A DNA stretch of 64,000 nt from Winogradskyella pacifica. GTDB taxonomy: Bacteria; Bacteroidota; Bacteroidia; Flavobacteriales; Flavobacteriaceae. Made by a program: the position numbers and the translations under genes. The number at the start of each line of letters is the position of its first letter. The first letter of the stretch is position 1. Under the pieces are notes generated by a model, which was not told where the DNA came from, did not search any database, and worked only from the letters and a program-made list of their open reading frames with translations. The DNA is taken from positions 1-64,000 of the forward strand of contig NZ_JABFDI010000010.1 in NCBI RefSeq assembly GCF_013403915.1. Direction: 5' to 3'. Of this stretch, positions 18,277 through 29,433 are shown piece by piece.

Positions 18277-20031
18277 TTATGATTTTAAATTCAGTTTTAA
18301 ACTCAATTCTTTTAGTTGATCATCATCAATTGGTGCAGGCGCATCAATCATCACATCCCGACCAGAATTGTTTTTAGGGAACGCAATAAAATCTCTTATC
18401 GTTTCTTGGCCTCCTAAAATGGCAACCAATCTATCTAACCCAAAAGCTAAACCTCCATGTGGTGGTGCTCCATATTCAAAAGCATCCATTAAGAATCCGA
18501 ATTGTGCTTTAGCCTCTTCATCAGAAAAACCTAGATGTTTTAGCATAATAGCTTGAGTGGCTTTATCGTGAATTCTAATAGAGCCTCCTCCAATTTCGTT
18601 ACCGTTTAATACTAAATCGTAAGCATTAGCTTTTACATCGCCTGGGTTAGTATCTAACAATTCTATTTGTCCAGGTTTAGGAGACGTGAACGGGTGGTGC
18701 ATCGCATGGTAATGCCCTGTTTCTTCATCTAATTCTAATAATGGGAAATCAATTACCCATAATGGTGCAAATACTTTAGGATCTCTTAATCCTAAACGTG
18801 TTGCTAATTCCATACGTAACGCACTTAATTGCGCTCTTACTTTATTAGTATCACCAGATAAAACACAAACTAAGTCTCCTGGTTTTGCACCAGTGACTTC
18901 TGCCCATTTTGCTAAATCCTCTTGGTCGTAAAATTTATCTACTGAAGATTTAAAACTTCCATCGTCATTGCAACGTGAATAAATCATGCCTAAAGCACCA
19001 ACTTGTGGACGCTTTACCCAATCAATTAATTTATCAATTTCTTTTCTTGTATAAGCGTTTCCTCCAGGAACTGCGATACCAACGACCAATTCAGCATTAT
19101 TAAAAACACCAAATTCTTTATGTTGGGTAACGGCATTTAATTCGCCAAATTCCATTCCAAATCTAATATCTGGTTTATCGTTTCCGTACAAACGCATAGC
19201 GTCGTCGTATAACATTCTTGGGAATTTTTCAACTTCAACACCATTCACTTCTTTTAGTAAATGACGTGTTAAACCTTCAAAAACATTTAAAATATCTTCT
19301 TGCTCAACAAAGGCCATTTCACAATCAATTTGAGTGAATTCTGGTTGTCTGTCGGCACGTAAATCTTCATCTCTAAAACACTTTACAATCTGATAGTATT
19401 TATCCATGCCACCAACCATCAATAGTTGTTTAAAGGTTTGAGGCGATTGTGGAAGTGCGTAAAATTGACCTTCATTCATACGAGAAGGCACTACGAAATC
19501 TCTTGCTCCTTCTGGAGTTGATTTGATTAAGTATGGAGTTTCAACTTCAATAAAACCATCATTGGACAAATAGTTTCTCACTTCTTGAGCCACTTTAGCT
19601 CTAAAAATTAAGCTGTTTTTCACCGGATTACGACGAATATCTAAATAGCGATATTTCATTCTTATGTCGTCTCCTCCATCCGTTTTATCTTCGATAGTAA
19701 ACGGAGGCACTAAAGCTTTATTTAAGATGGTTAATTCTGAAACTACAACTTCAATATCCCCAGTTGGAATATTTGGGTTTTTAGAAGCACGTTCAATAAC
19801 GTTTCCTTTTACTTGAATTACAAATTCGCGTCCAAGCTTTTGCGCTTTTTCTATAATAGCTTTCGGTGTGCGTTCTTCATCAAAATAGAGTTGTGTGATA
19901 CCATAACGATCTCTAAGATCGATATAAATCATAAATCCTTTATCGCGAACACCTTGAACCCAACCGGAAAGTGTAACTTCTGTATTACTGTGTGATGCTC
20001 TTAATTCACCACAATTGTGACTTCTGTACAT
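18277..20031 (-). CDS. aspS: Aspartyl-tRNA synthetase
   Basis: 584 residues, class II synthetase of the bacterial type. An N-terminal OB-fold for the anticodon (1-105; [32 protein letters not shown] region), catalytic motif 2 ([18 protein letters not shown], about 217-234), a bacterial insertion domain (about 290-420) and motif 3 ([15 protein letters not shown], about 530) are all present. It charges tRNA-Asp in the cytoplasm. Possibly non-discriminating if the organism forms Asn-tRNA by amidation; not decidable here. Own promoter (-7 TAAATTTG at 20085-20092) and terminator. Confidence 0.97.
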   Translation of the reverse strand: MYRSHNCGELRASHSNTEVTLSGWVQGVRDKGFMIYIDLRDRYGITQLYFDEERTPKAIIEKAQKLGREFVIQVKGNVIERASKNPNIPTGDIEVVVSELTILNKALVPPFTIEDKTDGGDDIRMKYRYLDIRRNPVKNSLIFRAKVAQEVRNYLSNDGFIEVETPYLIKSTPEGARDFVVPSRMNEGQFYALPQSPQTFKQLLMVGGMDKYYQIVKCFRDEDLRADRQPEFTQIDCEMAFVEQEDILNVFEGLTRHLLKEVNGVEVEKFPRMLYDDAMRLYGNDKPDIRFGMEFGELNAVTQHKEFGVFNNAELVVGIAVPGGNAYTRKEIDKLIDWVKRPQVGALGMIYSRCNDDGSFKSSVDKFYDQEDLAKWAEVTGAKPGDLVCVLSGDTNKVRAQLSALRMELATRLGLRDPKVFAPLWVIDFPLLELDEETGHYHAMHHPFTSPKPGQIELLDTNPGDVKANAYDLVLNGNEIGGGSIRIHDKATQAIMLKHLGFSDEEAKAQFGFLMDAFEYGAPPHGGLAFGLDRLVAILGGQETIRDFIAFPKNNSGRDVMIDAPAPIDDDQLKELSLKLNLKS

Positions 20032-20323
20032 AATAAAATCCTATAGTTTACACCATATTTAAAGGTTATGGTGTTTTGAAGGTGCAAATTTAATAAGTTA
20101 AAAGATTTAAAATCTGTTATTGCCAATTATTTAATAGAAGTTTAATTATTAAGGTGGTTTTAATAAAATTAAGATAACGGAAGGTTTAGTATTACGGGTA
20201 ATTAGGATAGTTGTATTTATTTGCGGTTCAAAATAGGAAATTGATAATATTAATACTAAATTTTTGTTAAATCGTTAATTATGACGATATTTAACAAGAC
20301 TAATCTTTTAAATATTAAAAATT
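20032..20323. other. 292-bp divergent intergenic region
   Basis: It lies between aspS (-) and susC-like (+). It holds the aspS promoter; I see no regulator site or gene for the SusC/D side. Confidence 0.5.
20085..20092 (-). promoter_or_regulatory. -7 promoter box of aspS
   Basis: TAAATTTG on the - strand matches TAnnTTTG fully, 53 bp upstream of the aspS ATG. No clear -33 box. Confidence 0.5.
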
Positions 20324-23296
20324 ATGAACTACACTTTATCTTTAAAGGTGCTTTTGTTTTCAATTATTTTTATCCCGTTGCTGAGCTTTGGCCAACAAGT
20401 TACCGGAAAAGTCGTTGAAGGCACAACTAATATGCCTTTACTTGGTGTTAATGTTATTATTAAAGGAACAGCTACAGGAGCTGTAACGGACTTTGATGGG
20501 AATTTCAGTATTAACGTAGAAAATTTTCCTGTGATTTTAGTATTCTCTTCTTTAGGGTTTGAAACTATTGAAGTTAGTGTAAATGAAGCTAAGGTGGTTA
20601 ACGTTAGCATGCGAGAGTCTGCCACAGGCCTAGATGAAGTTGTTATATCTGGTTTGGCATCTACCGTAAAAAGAACGAATGCCGCCAATAGTGTTGCTAG
20701 CTTGTCTTCAGAAGATTTGGCTGGTACTACGCCTGCACAAACTTTAGATGGAGCTTTAGCTGGTAAATTTACAGGAGCATTGGTTACTTCAAATTCTGGT
20801 GCGCCAGGTGGTGGGTTATCTGTAAAGCTTAGAGGTATTACATCTATTAATGGTAATTCGCAACCACTATATATTATTGATGGTGTTTATATTGATAACA
20901 GTAGTATTGCATCGGGTGGTATAAATGCGGTCTCAGGAGCAGCAACAGGTGGAAATCCGTCGTCTCAAGATAACGCAACAAATAGGATTGCTGACATAAA
21001 TCCAGATGATATTGAAAATATAGAAATCTTAAAAGGAGCATCTGCGTCTGCGATATATGGGTCTCGTGGTGCTGCCGGCGTTATTATTATTACTACCAAA
21101 AAAGGAAAATCAGGTAAAACGAGATTAAATTTTTCTCAATCTATAGGGTTTAATGAAGTTATAAATTTACAAGGACAAAGAAATTGGACTGCAGAGTTAG
21201 CAGAAAGTGCTTTCGGAGAAGGTGCTTTATATACAGCCGCTTTAAATAATGGAACTTTGCGAGATTATGAAGAGGAGATGTACGGCGAAAAAGGATTTAT
21301 TAGTAACACTAGCTTAAGTATGTCTGGTGGCTCTGAAAAAACAAAATTCTATGTTGGATTATCACGAAATCAAGAAGATGGTATTGTTAAAAGAACGGGC
21401 TATGATAAAACCTCTTTGAGGTTAAACGCAGACCACAATTTTACGGACCATATTAAATTATCAGTGACTACAAACTATATTAATTCCAGTGCTGATAGAG
21501 GCTTTTTTAATAATGATAATACGGGTGCAACGATAGGAGTTGCTTTAACAAATACACGTCCTTGGGATTATTTGTTGCCAGATGCTAACGGTAACTACCC
21601 AGAACATCCTAACAATTCATCAAATCCGATTCAAACTAGAGATTTAATGACTAATAATGAATCTACACAAAGATTTATAACGGGTGGAACCTTAGATGTC
21701 AATTTATATAGAGGAGAGAATTCTGATTTAAAATTTGTAGCTAAAGCTGGTGCAGATCACTACACGTTAACAGGGACAGTGATTTTTCCAAAATCGTTAC
21801 AGTTTATGTTACCAGAAAATGGTGGTTTAAACGGTGTATCTGGACTTTCAACAACAACAAACACCAATGCAAATTACTCTGCTTTTTTAGTTCACAATTA
21901 TACAACTGAAAGCGACCTGAGTTTTACAACGCAAGCAGGTATTACAAACGAACAGTTTTCGCAGAATGTTGTGAGAGTTGTTGCTACGGATTTAATTGCT
22001 TCAGAAACCAATCTAGATCAGGCATCAAACCAAACTGTAAATCAGTTTAGATTAGAACAAGAAGATTTCGGTTTTTATGTTCAAGAATCAATAAACTATC
22101 AAGATAAACTGATAGGAACATTGGGAATTAGAGGTGATAAATCTACTAATAATGGGGATATTAATGAATTGTTTTACTATCCAAAAGCGTCTTTAGCGGT
22201 TAACTTGCACAACTTCGATTTTTGGGGTGATACTAATGTTATTAATAGGTTTAAGCCACGTATCGCTTATGGTGAAGCGGGTACTTTTGCCGCATTTGGG
22301 TCACTATATACGACTTATGTTAGTTCTGCTATTGATGGTAATATTGGTATATCAGTACCAATTACGAGAGGAAACCCTAATATTTCACCAGAAAGACAAG
22401 GTGAACTAGAAGTTGGATTTGACGCCGGTTTATTAAATAATAGAGTGTCTTTAGAATTTACATATTATAAAAAAACAGTAGACGATTTATTATTACAGGC
22501 TAATATAGCTCCTTCAACCGGTTTTAGTACAGAATGGGTAAATGCAGGTACCTTAGAAAACAGAGGTGTTGAAATAGGTATTAATGTCACAGCTTTTGAT
22601 TCTGATGATTTTAGATGGGATTCGGGAATTAGCTGGTTTAAGAACGAGTCTGAAATGACAGAGCTAAATGTGCCAACCTTTAATTTAGGTGGTTTTGGAA
22701 ACAGTTTAGGTCAGTTTCAAATTGAAGAAGGCGCAAGTGTAACACAAATCGTTGGTACCACCGGACCAGGAACAGCAGTATCTGTTTTAGGTGATGCAGA
22801 ACCAGATTTTCAAATGACGTTTAACAATAAGTTTGAATATAAAAACTTTACGTTATCATTCTTATGGCATTGGAAAAAAGGCGGTGATAATATTAATTTA
22901 TCTACGTTATTATCAGATTTTGGAGGAACAAGTGCCGATTATGATGATATTACTCTTGACCCTGACGGCGTAATTCCTAATGGGGTATACAGGGTAAACA
23001 ATGGTATTTTCGCTGCTAATGCTAGGCCTTTTGTTGAGGATGCGACTTATTTAAGATTACGTGAAATTGGATTGTATTACAGTCTTCCAACCAAAACTAT
23101 AGATCAAGTATTTAAGGGAGTCGTCTCAAATTTAAAAATTGGCGTATCTGGTAATAATCTAATTAACATTTTTGACTATAATGGGTATGATCCTGAGGTG
23201 TCTAACTTCGGAGGTACTGGTTTATCTACAGGTGTAGATGTGATGCCATTCCCGTCTTCTAAGAGATATATGTTCCATTTATCAGCTCAATTTTAA
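20324..23296 (+). CDS. SusC/RagA-type TonB-linked outer-membrane protein
   Basis: 990 residues. Signal peptide (cleavage near LLSFGQQ), a carboxypeptidase-like domain (about 25-100; VTGKVVEGTTNMPLLGVNVI), the SusC plug signature (LYIIDGVYIDN, about 180) and GSRGAAGVIIITTKKGK (about 248), then a barrel ending in FHLSAQF. SusC forms the barrel of a pedal-bin importer for oligomers, often glycans or peptides, powered by TonB. The SusD partner follows by 18 bp. No enzyme or SusR/ECF regulator is adjacent, so the substrate cannot be inferred. Confidence 0.94.
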   Translation: MNYTLSLKVLLFSIIFIPLLSFGQQVTGKVVEGTTNMPLLGVNVIIKGTATGAVTDFDGNFSINVENFPVILVFSSLGFETIEVSVNEAKVVNVSMRESATGLDEVVISGLASTVKRTNAANSVASLSSEDLAGTTPAQTLDGALAGKFTGALVTSNSGAPGGGLSVKLRGITSINGNSQPLYIIDGVYIDNSSIASGGINAVSGAATGGNPSSQDNATNRIADINPDDIENIEILKGASASAIYGSRGAAGVIIITTKKGKSGKTRLNFSQSIGFNEVINLQGQRNWTAELAESAFGEGALYTAALNNGTLRDYEEEMYGEKGFISNTSLSMSGGSEKTKFYVGLSRNQEDGIVKRTGYDKTSLRLNADHNFTDHIKLSVTTNYINSSADRGFFNNDNTGATIGVALTNTRPWDYLLPDANGNYPEHPNNSSNPIQTRDLMTNNESTQRFITGGTLDVNLYRGENSDLKFVAKAGADHYTLTGTVIFPKSLQFMLPENGGLNGVSGLSTTTNTNANYSAFLVHNYTTESDLSFTTQAGITNEQFSQNVVRVVATDLIASETNLDQASNQTVNQFRLEQEDFGFYVQESINYQDKLIGTLGIRGDKSTNNGDINELFYYPKASLAVNLHNFDFWGDTNVINRFKPRIAYGEAGTFAAFGSLYTTYVSSAIDGNIGISVPITRGNPNISPERQGELEVGFDAGLLNNRVSLEFTYYKKTVDDLLLQANIAPSTGFSTEWVNAGTLENRGVEIGINVTAFDSDDFRWDSGISWFKNESEMTELNVPTFNLGGFGNSLGQFQIEEGASVTQIVGTTGPGTAVSVLGDAEPDFQMTFNNKFEYKNFTLSFLWHWKKGGDNINLSTLLSDFGGTSADYDDITLDPDGVIPNGVYRVNNGIFAANARPFVEDATYLRLREIGLYYSLPTKTIDQVFKGVVSNLKIGVSGNNLINIFDYNGYDPEVSNFGGTGLSTGVDVMPFPSSKRYMFHLSAQF

Positions 23297-23314
23297 AATT
23301 AAAAATCTATAAAA

Positions 23315-24622
23315 ATGAAAATATCAAAAAAATATTATATTATTCTTTTAGCTATAAGTGTCACAGTATTTACGTCTTGTGAGCTTGACGGTGGCGAAAG
23401 TTTAAACGGAGCAAATACAAATTCTATATCAGATGATTTGTCAAGAGGAGAATTACCATCGGCTGTAACTGGTGTATTGTCGGCAATGCGGACAAGATTA
23501 GATAATCAAGTTGATGTGCAGAGTATTTTTGGTAGAGAGTATTATTATTTCACAAGTTCAGACCCTAGATTTGAAGGGGATGTTGTTGCTGGAAATTTAG
23601 ATAATAATACGTTTTATACGACCAGTCCATACCTCTCTAGGTATGCTGTGATTAAAGATGTTAATCTAACGCTTCAAGGTCTTGAAAACACTACTGACAT
23701 TTTTTCAGATGAAGAGATTGCTGGTATTAAAGGTGTTTTAAATACACTTAAAGCACATGAATTATTAATGGTGTCTAATAATCAGTATACAAACGGAATG
23801 AGAATAGATACATCAGATCCTGATAATCTAGGGCCATTTGTTACCTATGAAGACGCTTTACTAGCAATTAGTGACCTGTTGAGTACTGCAGCCATTGATT
23901 TGGCCAATGCAGGAGGAAGCTTTGCTTTTGATTTAACTACAGGATACTCAGGTTTTAATACGCCTAGTGATTTCTTAAAATTTAATAAAGGATTAAATGC
24001 AAGAGTTGAAGCGTATAGAGGAAATTATACGAGCGTATTAAGTTTATTGGAGGATTCTTTTATGGAGATGAATGGTGATTTCTATAATGGGGTTTATCAT
24101 ACATTTTCACTTTCAGGTGCTGATACGCCAAACCCACTATATTTAGCTTTAAATCAAACATCTAATGTTAGGGTGTCGCATTCAAGTTTTGTTGACGATG
24201 CACTTCCTTTAGATTCGCGAGTTGATAAGGTGGTATTGAGAAATGATCCTGTTGAAGCCACTGGATTAATAGGGGAGTATGATGTTTTCATCTATCAATC
24301 TAATGTTGATATGGTACCCATTATGAGAAATGAAGAATTAGTACTTCTTTATGCTGAAGCAAATATGCTAAGTAACCCCTCTGAAGCTGTAATGGCAATT
24401 AACGCTATTAGAAATGAGGCCGGTTTAGGAAGCTATAGTGGTGCTTTAACTCCACAGGCATTAGAAGATGAAATTTTATTTCAAAGACGCTATTCTTTGT
24501 TTGGTGAAGGACATCGTTGGGTTGACATGAGACGATTTGATAGATTAAATGAATTGCCAAACGATAGAACAACGGATTCAGTGCCAATAGCGGTTCCAAT
24601 TCCTGCAAACGAAAATCAATAA
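23315..24622 (+). CDS. SusD/RagB-type lipoprotein
   Basis: 435 residues, shorter than many SusD proteins (about 500). Lipobox TSC (Cys22) anchors it outside the outer membrane as the lid of the SusC barrel. The SusD/RagB C-terminal signature is visible in IRNEAGLGSYSGAL and in EILFQRRYSLFGEGHRWVDMRRF (about 387-410, given here in pieces). It follows the SusC gene by 18 bp and is surely co-transcribed. The ligand is unknown. Confidence 0.92.
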   Translation: MKISKKYYIILLAISVTVFTSCELDGGESLNGANTNSISDDLSRGELPSAVTGVLSAMRTRLDNQVDVQSIFGREYYYFTSSDPRFEGDVVAGNLDNNTFYTTSPYLSRYAVIKDVNLTLQGLENTTDIFSDEEIAGIKGVLNTLKAHELLMVSNNQYTNGMRIDTSDPDNLGPFVTYEDALLAISDLLSTAAIDLANAGGSFAFDLTTGYSGFNTPSDFLKFNKGLNARVEAYRGNYTSVLSLLEDSFMEMNGDFYNGVYHTFSLSGADTPNPLYLALNQTSNVRVSHSSFVDDALPLDSRVDKVVLRNDPVEATGLIGEYDVFIYQSNVDMVPIMRNEELVLLYAEANMLSNPSEAVMAINAIRNEAGLGSYSGALTPQALEDEILFQRRYSLFGEGHRWVDMRRFDRLNELPNDRTTDSVPIAVPIPANENQ

Positions 24623-24644
24623 TAATTAAGTTTTTAGATAGTAA

Positions 24645-24670
24645 AAAGCCTCAACAATTGTTGAGGCTTT
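24645..24670. terminator. Bidirectional terminator
   Basis: Perfect 26-base palindrome (aaagcctcaacaa and its complement) with A run before and T run after. It ends the SusCD operon (+) and the RND efflux operon (-). Confidence 0.88.
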
Positions 24671-24722
24671 TTTTGCTAATCACTATTTATACTAGATCTT
24701 AAGTCCTGATTATTATCTGGGT

Positions 24723-27700
24723 TTAAGCTTCAATTTGCTCAATAGTCTCAACTTCTAAAGCTCTTAAAGGCTGAGAAGTGAATTTTCGTCGTCCCCACAT
24801 TTTAAGTTTTATACTCAAAAAGAATAAGATTGGTACCACAATCAAGGTTAAAAATGTAGCAACAAATAAACCATATATAACAGTCCATGCTAAAGGTCCC
24901 CAAAATACAACGTTGTCTCCACCCATATATATGTTTGGATTAAAGTCTGCAAACAACGTAAAGAAGTTAATGTTTAGTCCAATAGCCAAAGGTATTAAGC
25001 CTAAAATAGTTGTAATTGCAGTTAATAACACAGGTCTTAGACGGGCTTTACCGGCTTTAACGATACTTTCAAAAAGATCTTCTGTAGTTAAGTAATCAGA
25101 TTCCACTAAATCTAGTTCATTTTTCTTTCTATCAATCAATAATTGCGCGTAGTCTAAAAGGACCACACCGTTGTTTACTACAATTCCGGCTAGCGATATA
25201 ATACCAACCATAGTCATCATAATAACAAAAGCACTTCCTGAGATTACAATACCACCAAAGACACCAATAAAACTCAAGAAAATAGCAATCATAATAATGG
25301 TTGGTTTAGAGATGGAGTTAAATTGAAATATTAAGATGAAGAAAATTAAACCGAGTCCAGTGAAAAAGGCACCAACTAAAAAGGCCATTTGTTTATTTTG
25401 CTCTTCAATCTGACCTGTATAATCAATATGAATATCATCAGCTAAGCCTTCATAGCTTCTCATTTCATTTTGAATCTGAGTTACAATGGCGCCAGCATCT
25501 GTATATCCTGGTGATAAAGCCGAATAAACGGTAACAACACGCTTGGTATCCTTATGTTTAATGGCACTAAAACCAGAATTGTTTTTCTGTTTCGCAACTG
25601 TAGATAATGGAATTTCCTTTATCTGACCAGTATTATCTCTAAATGTAATATTTTGGTTGAAAAGAGCACTCTTATCATAACGATTGGCTTCGTTAAAACG
25701 GACATAGATATCAAAATCGTCTCCATCTTCTTTATATATTCCGGCTTTAGATCCAAAGATAGAATTACGTAATTGATCTCCAATCTGTTTTGCGGTAACC
25801 CCTAATTCTCCTGCTTTTTTTCTGTCAATTTCAACCAACATGGTAGGTTTGTCTTTATTAACATCTATTTTAAGCTCATCAATTCCTGCTATATTTTTAG
25901 AGTTAATAAAAGTTCGCATTTGCTCTGCAGTCGCAATTAATTCGTTGTAGTCGTTACCGTCTATTTCAATATTAATTGGGGAACCTGCAGGTGGTCCGTT
26001 GGCATCTTTTTCAACAGAAATTAATACACCAGGAAAAATACCAACCAAAGCTTCTTGTACTTTTTGGCGTAAAAGCTCACTGTCTTCACCTTTTCTAAAC
26101 TTATATTCGCGCATAGACGCTGTGATCTTAGCTTTGTGTGGCATTTCAGCACCAGATCCCATATCTGTCTGCGGGTTTCCGGCTCCTTCACCAACTTGAG
26201 AAACAGCACTTTCTACTAGAAAGTTTCTGCCTCCATCCATGTATTGGTCTGCATTAATAACCGCATCCACACGCTTTTCTATTTGTGCGGTAATGGCATT
26301 AGTTTTTTCAATGGCTGTACCTTGTGGATATTCTATATAGACAATAATTTGATTGGGTTTATTATCGGGGAAGAATTCAACTTTTGTACGTTGCGTAGAT
26401 AATGAAATTCCGAAAGCTATAAACGCAGCTATTAACAGTAGAAACGTTCCAATACTTAAAATGTAAGGTTGCCTTTTGGACAATGCATTTCGTAAACGAC
26501 GCTCATACCAATTCTCTAATCTTACTAAAGCTTTGTTTTGGAAACTATTTGCCCATCCTCTAATGAAAAATCGATATGCCCAAAGCATAATCGCCGTAAA
26601 AATCATGATGGTTCCTAAGCCACGATATGTACCTCCAAAAATTAAAATAAGAATTCCAATTACAGCTACAATAATTGTAGTTCTAATGATTTGATTTAAA
26701 GGCATATCCTTGTCTTCGGTAGTCATATAACGCGATACTAACACGGAATTAAAAAATATAGCAACGACTAAAGAGGATCCTAAAACGATGGATAAAGTAA
26801 TTGGTAAAATCTTCATGAATTCTCCCATGATACCAGGCCAAAGTCCTAAAGGTACAAAGGCTGCTACCGTTGTTGCTGTAGAAATAATTATAGGATATGC
26901 AATTTCTCCAATTCCTTTTTTAGCCGCTTCAATACGGCCCATACCTTCGTCTTCCATTAAACGATAGACGTTCTCAACAACTACAATACCATTATCAACC
27001 AACATTCCAAGCCCCATAATAAGTCCAAAAAGTACCATAGTATTTAAACTATAGCCGATAAGACCTAAAATCATAAGCGACATAAACATGGACATTGGAA
27101 TGGCGAAACCAACAAATAAGGCATTTTTAAAGCCTAAAAAGAACATTAAAACAGTAACTACTAAAATGACACCAAAAATGATATTGTTTACCAAATCATC
27201 TACCTGCCCAATCGTTACCGGTGATTGATCGTTTGTAATAGTGACCTCTAAATCCTTTGGGAATACATTATCTATAGCATTCTGTACAATAACCTGTGTT
27301 TGCTCTGCAGCAGCAACCATGTTTTTACCAGCACGTTTTTTAACGTCTAACATTACTACTGGTTTTTCAGATTTTCTTGCGAATGTGGTTTTATCTTCTT
27401 CATGAAATGAAACAGTGGCCACATCTTTTAAATAGATAGGACTGCCATTGTCTGATTTTACAACGAAATTTTCAAGTTCTGACGGTTTTTCAATTTCTCC
27501 AATAATTCGTATGGTACGTCGTTGTCCGCTGGCTTTTAAGTTACCTGCAGATTGCGTAATGTTTCCATTTCCAATAGCACCAAGAATATCATTAAACGTT
27601 ACTTTGGCCGCCATCATTTTGTAGATGTCTACCGCTACTTCAACTTCTTTCTCTTGTGCGCCACGGATATCTGCCTTCTTAATTTCTTGTAAATCTTCTA

Positions 27701-28238
27701 TTTCATCTTGAAGATATTCAGCATAATCCTTTAATTTTTCAATAGGATAATCCCCGGAAATATTAATGTTAAGAATTGGCATTTCTTCCGAAAGACTTAA
27801 TTCAAACACATCAGGTTCTACTTTGGCTCCGTTAAATGTTGGCCAATCTTCACCAGCTGTTTCCGAATCGATTTCGTCTTTAACCTTTTGTTTGGCTTGT
27901 TCTACAGTAATGTTCTCATCAAACTCTATAACCACCATAGAATAATCTTCTTGTGATGTTGAGGTGATTTCTACAACATTACTTACTGTTTTTAGCTTGT
28001 CTTCTACAGGGTCTGTAATTAACTTTTCGATATCCTCAGCAGTGTTTCCTGGATAAATGGTACTAACGTAAATTTTAGTTTCATTAACCTCTGGGAATGC
28101 TTCTCTTGGCATGTCGAAAAAAGCTGAAATTCCCAAATAGAAAAATACAGCAATAAGCACATACATTGTGGTTTTGTTGTTAATTGCCCACGATGACCAA
28201 CCAAATTCCTTTTCGGTATTTTTTTTATTTTCAGTCAT
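24723..28238 (-). CDS. RND efflux pump inner-membrane permease
   Basis: 1171 residues, longer than AcrB (about 1050) because of an insertion near residues 515-570 that adds membrane helices. Twelve core helices and two large periplasmic loops are seen. The proton-relay helix reads GMLVDNGIVVVENVYR, keeping the first Asp and replacing the second with Asn. The motif set fits the hydrophobic/amphiphilic efflux group rather than CusA, but the substrate is unknown. Its ATG overlaps the adaptor stop by one base (TAATG), showing translational coupling. Last gene of a TetR-TolC-adaptor-permease operon. Confidence 0.93.
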   Translation of the reverse strand: MTENKKNTEKEFGWSSWAINNKTTMYVLIAVFFYLGISAFFDMPREAFPEVNETKIYVSTIYPGNTAEDIEKLITDPVEDKLKTVSNVVEITSTSQEDYSMVVIEFDENITVEQAKQKVKDEIDSETAGEDWPTFNGAKVEPDVFELSLSEEMPILNINISGDYPIEKLKDYAEYLQDEIEDLQEIKKADIRGAQEKEVEVAVDIYKMMAAKVTFNDILGAIGNGNITQSAGNLKASGQRRTIRIIGEIEKPSELENFVVKSDNGSPIYLKDVATVSFHEEDKTTFARKSEKPVVMLDVKKRAGKNMVAAAEQTQVIVQNAIDNVFPKDLEVTITNDQSPVTIGQVDDLVNNIIFGVILVVTVLMFFLGFKNALFVGFAIPMSMFMSLMILGLIGYSLNTMVLFGLIMGLGMLVDNGIVVVENVYRLMEDEGMGRIEAAKKGIGEIAYPIIISTATTVAAFVPLGLWPGIMGEFMKILPITLSIVLGSSLVVAIFFNSVLVSRYMTTEDKDMPLNQIIRTTIIVAVIGILILIFGGTYRGLGTIMIFTAIMLWAYRFFIRGWANSFQNKALVRLENWYERRLRNALSKRQPYILSIGTFLLLIAAFIAFGISLSTQRTKVEFFPDNKPNQIIVYIEYPQGTAIEKTNAITAQIEKRVDAVINADQYMDGGRNFLVESAVSQVGEGAGNPQTDMGSGAEMPHKAKITASMREYKFRKGEDSELLRQKVQEALVGIFPGVLISVEKDANGPPAGSPINIEIDGNDYNELIATAEQMRTFINSKNIAGIDELKIDVNKDKPTMLVEIDRKKAGELGVTAKQIGDQLRNSIFGSKAGIYKEDGDDFDIYVRFNEANRYDKSALFNQNITFRDNTGQIKEIPLSTVAKQKNNSGFSAIKHKDTKRVVTVYSALSPGYTDAGAIVTQIQNEMRSYEGLADDIHIDYTGQIEEQNKQMAFLVGAFFTGLGLIFFILIFQFNSISKPTIIMIAIFLSFIGVFGGIVISGSAFVIMMTMVGIISLAGIVVNNGVVLLDYAQLLIDRKKNELDLVESDYLTTEDLFESIVKAGKARLRPVLLTAITTILGLIPLAIGLNINFFTLFADFNPNIYMGGDNVVFWGPLAWTVIYGLFVATFLTLIVVPILFFLSIKLKMWGRRKFTSQPLRALEVETIEQIEA

Positions 28239-29419
28239 TAGTTTTTAGTTTCATAATTAATAACTTCAACAGATTGTCCATCTCTTACACTACGTGCGCC
28301 TTCTTTAATGATTTCAGATCCATCTTCAAGACCTTTTAAGACTTCAATAATATCGTCTTGAGTTTTTCCGGTTTCAATAATCACACGTTTTGCGGTACCA
28401 ATTCCTTTTGCATTTTTATCCGTAACAACATATACATATTGTTCTCCTTCTGAATTTTCAGACACCACGCTTTGCGGAATTAATAAGGCCTTTTCACTGG
28501 TGTAATCGTTAATTTTTAAACGCGCAGATAAGTTTGGTTTAATGGATTTGTCTTTGTTTGGAATGCCAACTTCAACCTTAAATGTTCGGTTTGCAGGATT
28601 TATAAAATCACCAGCTTGACGAATATTTGTTTCTATTGTTTTTCCTAAAACAGGAATATTAACACTTACACTTTTTCCTTTTGTAACATCTGAAACGTAA
28701 CGTTCTGGTACCTCTGTTTCAATATACATATTGTCTAAATTTACAATACGCATTAATGGCGATTGCCCGGCAGCAACAACACTTCCTTGCTCTGTAATGA
28801 TATCGTCGATAGTACCAGAAAAAGGTGCTGTAACGTTTGTTTTCGCAATTTGTTGGTTTAATTGGTTTACGGCTTCTTGTTGCGATTCGTAAGTAGATTT
28901 TGATTGTAAAAATTGAATTTCACTTCCAATGTTCTGTTCCCAAAGTCGCTGTTGACGCTCGTAAGTTGTTCTTGCTAATTCTGCTTGAATTTTTAATTGT
29001 GCCAGTTGTTGGCTTAAACCACCATCATCAATCTTTGCTAAAATTTGGCCTTTATTAACTTTCTGACCTTCCTTAACATAGACCCTAGTTAAAATACCGT
29101 TGTATTCTGGTGTAATGGTTAAAAGGTCTTTAGTGGTGACGTTTCCTTGTAATTCTAAAACATGATTAAAAACTTCAGATTGTGCTTTAAATGTGGTGAT
29201 TAAAGGCACGTGCTTTGTGGTATCTAACGTTTTTATTCTCTCATCCAAAAGTTTAATTTTATCGTTGATGGCTTCCTGTTCAGCAACTAGTTGACCTCTT
29301 TTTGTTCTTACAGTTTCGAGATTGTCGCTTTGAATGACTTGCTCTACAGAATTTTTCTTTTCGCCAGAACATGAAACCGATACTATTGCAACGATTAATA
29401 ATGGATATATATATTTCAT
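28238..29419 (-). CDS. RND efflux periplasmic adaptor (HlyD/MFP family)
   Basis: 393 residues. Lipoprotein signal with Cys17 (SVSC). A coiled-coil segment precedes the lipoyl half (about 30-60), then the hairpin (about 125-180; LAQLKIQAELARTTYERQQR), lipoyl, beta-barrel and membrane-proximal domains (KINDYTSEKALLIPQSVV). It links the permease to the TolC channel in the periplasm. The gene is 14 bp after tolC-like and overlaps the permease by one base. Confidence 0.92.
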   Translation of the reverse strand: MKYIYPLLIVAIVSVSCSGEKKNSVEQVIQSDNLETVRTKRGQLVAEQEAINDKIKLLDERIKTLDTTKHVPLITTFKAQSEVFNHVLELQGNVTTKDLLTITPEYNGILTRVYVKEGQKVNKGQILAKIDDGGLSQQLAQLKIQAELARTTYERQQRLWEQNIGSEIQFLQSKSTYESQQEAVNQLNQQIAKTNVTAPFSGTIDDIITEQGSVVAAGQSPLMRIVNLDNMYIETEVPERYVSDVTKGKSVSVNIPVLGKTIETNIRQAGDFINPANRTFKVEVGIPNKDKSIKPNLSARLKINDYTSEKALLIPQSVVSENSEGEQYVYVVTDKNAKGIGTAKRVIIETGKTQDDIIEVLKGLEDGSEIIKEGARSVRDGQSVEVINYETKN

Positions 29420-29433
29420 TTTATTGGTGATTT

